Below, piece by piece: positions 60,656 through 64,000 of a stretch of 64,000 nucleotides of DNA. This stretch comes from Stenotrophomonas maltophilia. Its GTDB lineage: Bacteria > Pseudomonadota > Gammaproteobacteria > Xanthomonadales > Xanthomonadaceae. The translations under genes and the position numbers were made by a program. The stretch is from positions 3,037,001 to 3,101,000 of the forward strand of contig NZ_CP090423.1 of NCBI RefSeq assembly GCF_023518235.1, given 5' to 3'. Below the pieces are notes generated by a model, which saw only the letters and a list, made by a program, of their open reading frames with translations, did no database searches and had not been told where the DNA came from. How positions within the stretch are numbered: the stretch's first letter is position 1; the number at the start of each line of letters is the position of its first letter.

Positions 60656-62293
60656 TCAGTCGATGCGCGCGTAGGCCGGCAGGGTCAGGAAATCGGTCAG
60701 TTCGTTGCTGCGGCTCAGTTCGCCCAGCAGGGCGATGGCCTCGCCGATGCGGGCGCCACCGGGCAACGCGGCGGTATCACCCAGCCGCGCCGGCAGCTGC
60801 GCCAGCGTGGCGTCGAGCAGGGCCAGGTCGATCGCAGTGCCATCGTCGAGCTGCTGGCCCGGCGTGTGCAGCCACTGCCAGAGCTGGCTGCGGCTGATCT
60901 CGGCGGTGGCCGCGTCCTCCATCAGGTGATGGATCGGCACGCAGCCGTTGCCGTCCAGCCAGGCGGCCAGGTAGCGCACGCAGACTTCCACATTGCCGTC
61001 GAAACCGGCGCGGGTGATGCTGCCTGGCGGTCGTGCGATCAGCTCATCGCGGCCGACGCGCACGTCCTGGCGCAGCACGTTGTGCTGGTTCGCGGTAGGC
61101 ATGTGTTCGTCGAAGATCGCCATCGCCACCGGAATCAACGCCGGGTGCGCGACCCAGGTGCCGTCATGGCCGGCGGTGACTTCGCGCAGCTTGTCGGCGC
61201 GCACGCGGGCCATCGCCTGTTCGTTGGCGGCCGCATCGTTGTTGATCGGGATCTGCGCGGCCATTCCGCCCATCGCATGCGCACCACGGCGGTGACAGGT
61301 CTGGATCAGCAGCTCCGAATAGGCCTTCAGGAACGGCTGGGTCATGGTCACCTGGCCGCGCTCGGGCAGCACGCGGTCAGCATGGCGGCGGAAGGTCTTC
61401 AGGTAGGAGAAGATGTAATCCCAGCGCCCGCAGTTCAGGCCGACGATGCGATCACGCAGCGCGTGCAGGATCTCGTCCATCTCGAACACCGCCGGCAGCG
61501 TTTCGATCAGCACGGTCACCTTGATCTGGCCGTGCGGCAGGCCGAGCATGCCTTCGATGTGCGACAGCGCGGTCTCCCACAGCGCGGCCTCTTCCATGCT
61601 CTGCAGCTTGGGCAGGTAGAAGTACGGGCCGCGGTCCTTGGCCTGCAGCGTGCGCGCGTTGTGGAAGGCAAACACGGCCGCATCGAACAGGCCGCCGGCC
61701 AGCGGCTGGCCATCGATGGCCACATGCTTCTCGTCCAGGTGCCAGCCACGCGGGCGCACGATCAGCACCGCCTGCTCTTCGTAGGGGCGCAGGCGGTAGT
61801 GCTTGCCCGGCTTGCCATTGGCAGCCGGCGCAGTGAATTCCAGATCACCGCGCACCGCCGCCGCCAGCGACTGCTGCCCGGCCAGCAGGTTGCGCCAGGT
61901 CGGCGAGGTCGAATCCTCGAAGTCGGCCATGAATACCTTGGCGCCGGAGTTCAGCGCGTTGATGACCATCTTCGGGTCGGTCGGGCCGGTGATCTCGACG
62001 CGACGGTCCTGCAGCGCAGCCGGCAGCGGCGCGACGGTCCAGTCGCCGCTGCGGATGGCGGCGGTATCTTCGCGGAAATCCGGCAGGCCGCCCTGGTCGA
62101 AGAACGCCTGGCGTTCGCGCCGGGCCTGCAGCCGTGCCTGCCGGCCCGGTTCCACCGCGCGGTGCAGCGACACCAGCAAGGCCAGCAGCGGTGCCGGCAG
62201 CACGGTGTCCTGGCCGGCCACGCGGGTCGCCAGGGCGATCCCGGGGGTGGCCTTGCTGGCAGGGGTGGGAACAGCGGAAGCGACGGCGGACAT
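60656..62293 (-). CDS. aceB: malate synthase A
   Basis: The 545-residue enzyme condenses glyoxylate with acetyl-CoA. It matches form A along its length: [76 protein letters not shown] (Arg and Glu of the active site), and [18 protein letters not shown] 62293 opens the aceB-aceA unit. It is divergent from a LysR regulator gene with 109 bases between, carrying a GCAAAACAGTTTTTGC motif. Confidence 0.96.
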   Translation of the reverse strand: MSAVASAVPTPASKATPGIALATRVAGQDTVLPAPLLALLVSLHRAVEPGRQARLQARRERQAFFDQGGLPDFREDTAAIRSGDWTVAPLPAALQDRRVEITGPTDPKMVINALNSGAKVFMADFEDSTSPTWRNLLAGQQSLAAAVRGDLEFTAPAANGKPGKHYRLRPYEEQAVLIVRPRGWHLDEKHVAIDGQPLAGGLFDAAVFAFHNARTLQAKDRGPYFYLPKLQSMEEAALWETALSHIEGMLGLPHGQIKVTVLIETLPAVFEMDEILHALRDRIVGLNCGRWDYIFSYLKTFRRHADRVLPERGQVTMTQPFLKAYSELLIQTCHRRGAHAMGGMAAQIPINNDAAANEQAMARVRADKLREVTAGHDGTWVAHPALIPVAMAIFDEHMPTANQHNVLRQDVRVGRDELIARPPGSITRAGFDGNVEVCVRYLAAWLDGNGCVPIHHLMEDAATAEISRSQLWQWLHTPGQQLDDGTAIDLALLDATLAQLPARLGDTAALPGGARIGEAIALLGELSRSNELTDFLTLPAYARID

Positions 62294-62349
62294 GGGGCGA
62301 CTCCAGCGGTGGGGAACGTCTCCACGGTGCCGCCGGGGCCGAGTATTTG

Positions 62350-62365
62350 GCAAAACAGTTTTTGC
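62350..62365. promoter_or_regulatory. inverted repeat GCAAAA-CAGT-TTTTGC in the aceB/LysR promoter
   Basis: A perfect 6-bp inverted repeat with a 4-base spacer lies 57 bases from the aceB start and 38 bases from the LysR start, in the only AT-rich part of the gap. It is a good candidate for the LysR regulator's site. TTGCAA followed by TAATACT could be a promoter for the LysR gene. Confidence 0.5.
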
Positions 62366-62402
62366 AATGCTCTACATAAATTGTGCTAATACTTGTGACG
62401 CC

Positions 62403-63371
62403 ATGACCACGCGCTCCTCGCCAAGTCCTCGTTTTTCCTACAAATCCGACCGGCTGAAGCCGCTGCGCGCGTTCTGCCAGACGGTGCGTCTGGGCTCGGT
62501 CTCACGGGCTGCTGAGGCGCTGTTCGTCAGCCAGCCCGCCATCAGCCTGCAGTTGCAGGCGCTGGAACGGGAGTTGGGCGTGCCGCTGTTCGAACGCAGC
62601 GGGCGGCGCCTGGTGCCCAGCCGCGAGGGCCAGCTGCTGTACGAGATGGCGCAGCCGCTGGTGGAGAACCTGGATGGTCTGGAGGCACGCTTCCGCGACA
62701 AGGTGCGCGGCCTGGACGCGGGCGAGCTGAACATCGCCGCCAACAGTTCCACCATCCTGTACCTGCTGCCGAAGATCGTCGAACGCTTCCGCCTGCATCA
62801 CCCGGACGTGCGCCTGACCCTGCACAACGCCATCAGCGCCGACGGCACCGACCTGCTGCGCGAGGACGCCGCCGACCTGGCCATTGGTTCGATGACCGAT
62901 GTGCCGGCCGATCTCAGCTATGCCCCGGCCTACCGTTTCGAGCAGGTGCTGATCGCCCCGCACGATCATCCGCTGGCCAGCGGGGGGGAGCTGGAGCTGG
63001 CTGACATCGCGCGCTATCCGCTGGTGCTGCCACCGAAGCGGCAGATCACCTACCGCCTGGTCGACCAGGTCTTCCAGCGCCACCGCATCGCCTACACCGT
63101 GGCGCTGGAAGTGGGTGGCTGGGAAGTGATCAAGCAGTACGTGGCGATGGGCATGGGCATCTCCATCGTGCCGGCGTTGTGCCTGAACGAGGCCGACCGC
63201 GAGCGGCTGGCAGCGCGCTCGATGAAGCGCTGGTTCCCCGAGCGCAGCTATGGCGTGATCGTGCGACGCGGCAAGGCGTTGTCGGCGCAGGCGCGGGCGT
63301 TCATCGAGCTGATCCAGCCAGAGCTGTTCAGCCCGCGCGATTACGACCAGAGCGGGCATTCGGAGCGGTGA
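62403..63371 (+). CDS. LysR-family regulator of the CysB/Cbl-like type
   Basis: The 322-residue protein has the helix-turn-helix at about 15-75 (LKPLRAFCQTVRLGSVSRAAEALFVSQPAISLQLQALERELGVPLFERSGRRLVPSREG) and a long effector domain (IVERFRLHHPDVRLTLHNAI; VGGWEVIKQYVAMGMGISIVPALCL). The wording of the C-terminal half is that of the CysB-related group. Divergence from aceB suggests it controls the glyoxylate shunt, which is not a standard CysB role, so the target is inferred from position only. Confidence 0.85.
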   Translation: MTTRSSPSPRFSYKSDRLKPLRAFCQTVRLGSVSRAAEALFVSQPAISLQLQALERELGVPLFERSGRRLVPSREGQLLYEMAQPLVENLDGLEARFRDKVRGLDAGELNIAANSSTILYLLPKIVERFRLHHPDVRLTLHNAISADGTDLLREDAADLAIGSMTDVPADLSYAPAYRFEQVLIAPHDHPLASGGELELADIARYPLVLPPKRQITYRLVDQVFQRHRIAYTVALEVGGWEVIKQYVAMGMGISIVPALCLNEADRERLAARSMKRWFPERSYGVIVRRGKALSAQARAFIELIQPELFSPRDYDQSGHSER

Positions 63372-63508
63372 GTGGGTTCGGCAGGGCTGCGCCCTGCACC
63401 TGCCGAGGCCGAAGCAACGGCGACAGCGGGCTATCCGTGGGATGGCGGTGCGCTGTGGGTGGGTGTCGACCTTGGTCGAGACGTCATCAATGAGCGATAT
63501 GGGCTTTT

Positions 63509-63530
63509 GTAGAGTCGAGCCATGCTCGAC
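63509..63530. repeat. GTAGAGTCGAGC-type palindrome
   Basis: GTAGAGTCGAGCCATGCTCGAC belongs to the GTAGAGNCGAGC family of short palindromes, here between two plus-strand LysR genes. Confidence 0.55.
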
Positions 63531-63590
63531 TGGCGGAAAAACGATCGAAGAAGACGCCAGGCACGGTGCCGGTCTGGCTAGACTGCACCC

Positions 63591-64000
63591 ATGTCCATCG
63601 AACTCCGCCACCTGCGCTACTTCCTCGCCGTTGCCGATACGCTGCACTTCGGCCAGGCGGCCGAGCGGCTGGGCATGGCGCAGCCGCCGCTCAGCCAGCA
63701 GATCCGCCAGCTGGAAGAACTGATCGGTGCGCGCCTGTTCGTGCGCAGCCATCGCCGCGTGCAGCTGACCGCCGCCGGCGAGCTGCTGCAGGAACGTGCG
63801 CGCGCGATCGTGCAGCAGGTGGAAGCGGCGGTGGACGAGGTGCAGCGCGCGCAGCGCGGCGAGCAGGGCGAGCTGCACATCGGGCTGACCCGGGCCACGC
63901 CGCTGTCGCCACAGATTCCACGCTCGATTCTGCATTACCGCCAGCAATACCCACAGGTGCGACTGCAGCTGAGCGAGATGAACACGCTGCAGCAGATCGA
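63591..64000 (+). CDS. LysR-family regulator (5' part, cut by window edge)
   Basis: The visible 136 codons give the N-terminal helix-turn-helix (MSIELRHLRYFLAVADTLHFGQAAERLGMAQPPLSQQIRQLEELIGARLFVRSHRRVQLTAAG) and the start of the effector domain. The LRYFLAVADTLHFGQAAERLGMAQPPLSQQI pattern is that of the BenM/CatR-like subgroup. The gene continues beyond the right edge, so targets cannot be judged. Confidence 0.85.
   Translation, partial: MSIELRHLRYFLAVADTLHFGQAAERLGMAQPPLSQQIRQLEELIGARLFVRSHRRVQLTAAGELLQERARAIVQQVEAAVDEVQRAQRGEQGELHIGLTRATPLSPQIPRSILHYRQQYPQVRLQLSEMNTLQQI

Overview
The window is high-GC gammaproteobacterial chromosome, most likely Stenotrophomonas (S. maltophilia group, Xanthomonadaceae). 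Three things point there: the PhoP/PhoQ pair closely resembles the xanthomonad type, the gene content fits, and the intergenic gaps carry many palindromes of the GTAGTGCCGGCCGCTGGCCGGCAACC kind (SMAG/REP-like) and the GTAGAGCCGAGC kind. The species is inferred from recognition, not from a search.

Layout. 1-4.3 kb: 5' part of an arginase gene, several small secreted or membrane proteins of unknown function, a structured lower-GC gap and a RelE/HigB-type toxin with a HigA-type antitoxin. 4.4-6.75 kb: a 2.3-kb remnant island in tRNA-Thr(UGT), bounded by a 53-bp direct repeat of the tRNA 3' half, with an integrase C-terminal stub and three unrecognised cargo genes. 6.8-15.7 kb: SPOR protein, coaX, birA, mtfA, phoQ-phoP with an upstream PepSY-like gene, dusA and two hypothetical genes. 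15.8-20.3 kb: SulP and CDF transporters, a low-GC pair of unknown genes, and ohr, whose start codon reads ACG.

20.4-27.5 kb: a complete valine-catabolism operon (mmsA, acyl-CoA dehydrogenase, enoyl-CoA hydratase, 3-hydroxyisobutyryl-CoA hydrolase, mmsB), divergent from an XRE/IrrE-like short-chain acyl-CoA regulator. 27.6-37.6 kb: DUF1028 protein, patatin-like lipase, a cobalamin riboswitch in front of queH, pncA, purU, LysR regulator, old-yellow-enzyme, Sir2, thioesterase and LysE exporter. 37.7-42.6 kb: class Ia ribonucleotide reductase nrdA-nrdB with a likely NrdR-box pair, and a DUF2884 protein. 42.7-48 kb: zapE, alpha/beta hydrolase, EamA transporter, secreted nuclease, cytochrome c. 48-53.6 kb: leucine-catabolism genes (TetR regulator, liuA, liuB, liuD).

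53.7-58.8 kb is the most unusual block. A SagB-like FMN dehydrogenase, a 94-residue NHLP/Nif11-leader-like peptide and a class III nucleotide cyclase with a TPR-rich C-terminal part match what I recall as the predicted xanthomonad 'peptide modification' triad. A cyclic-nucleotide-binding GGDEF protein sits directly upstream of the cyclase gene. 59.3-64 kb: glyoxylate shunt aceB and aceA, a divergent LysR regulator, and the start of another LysR gene cut by the window edge.

Functional themes are branched-chain amino acid breakdown to acyl-CoA and propionyl-CoA intermediates, the glyoxylate shunt, B12-related control of a B12-independent isozyme, and envelope or second-messenger signalling.
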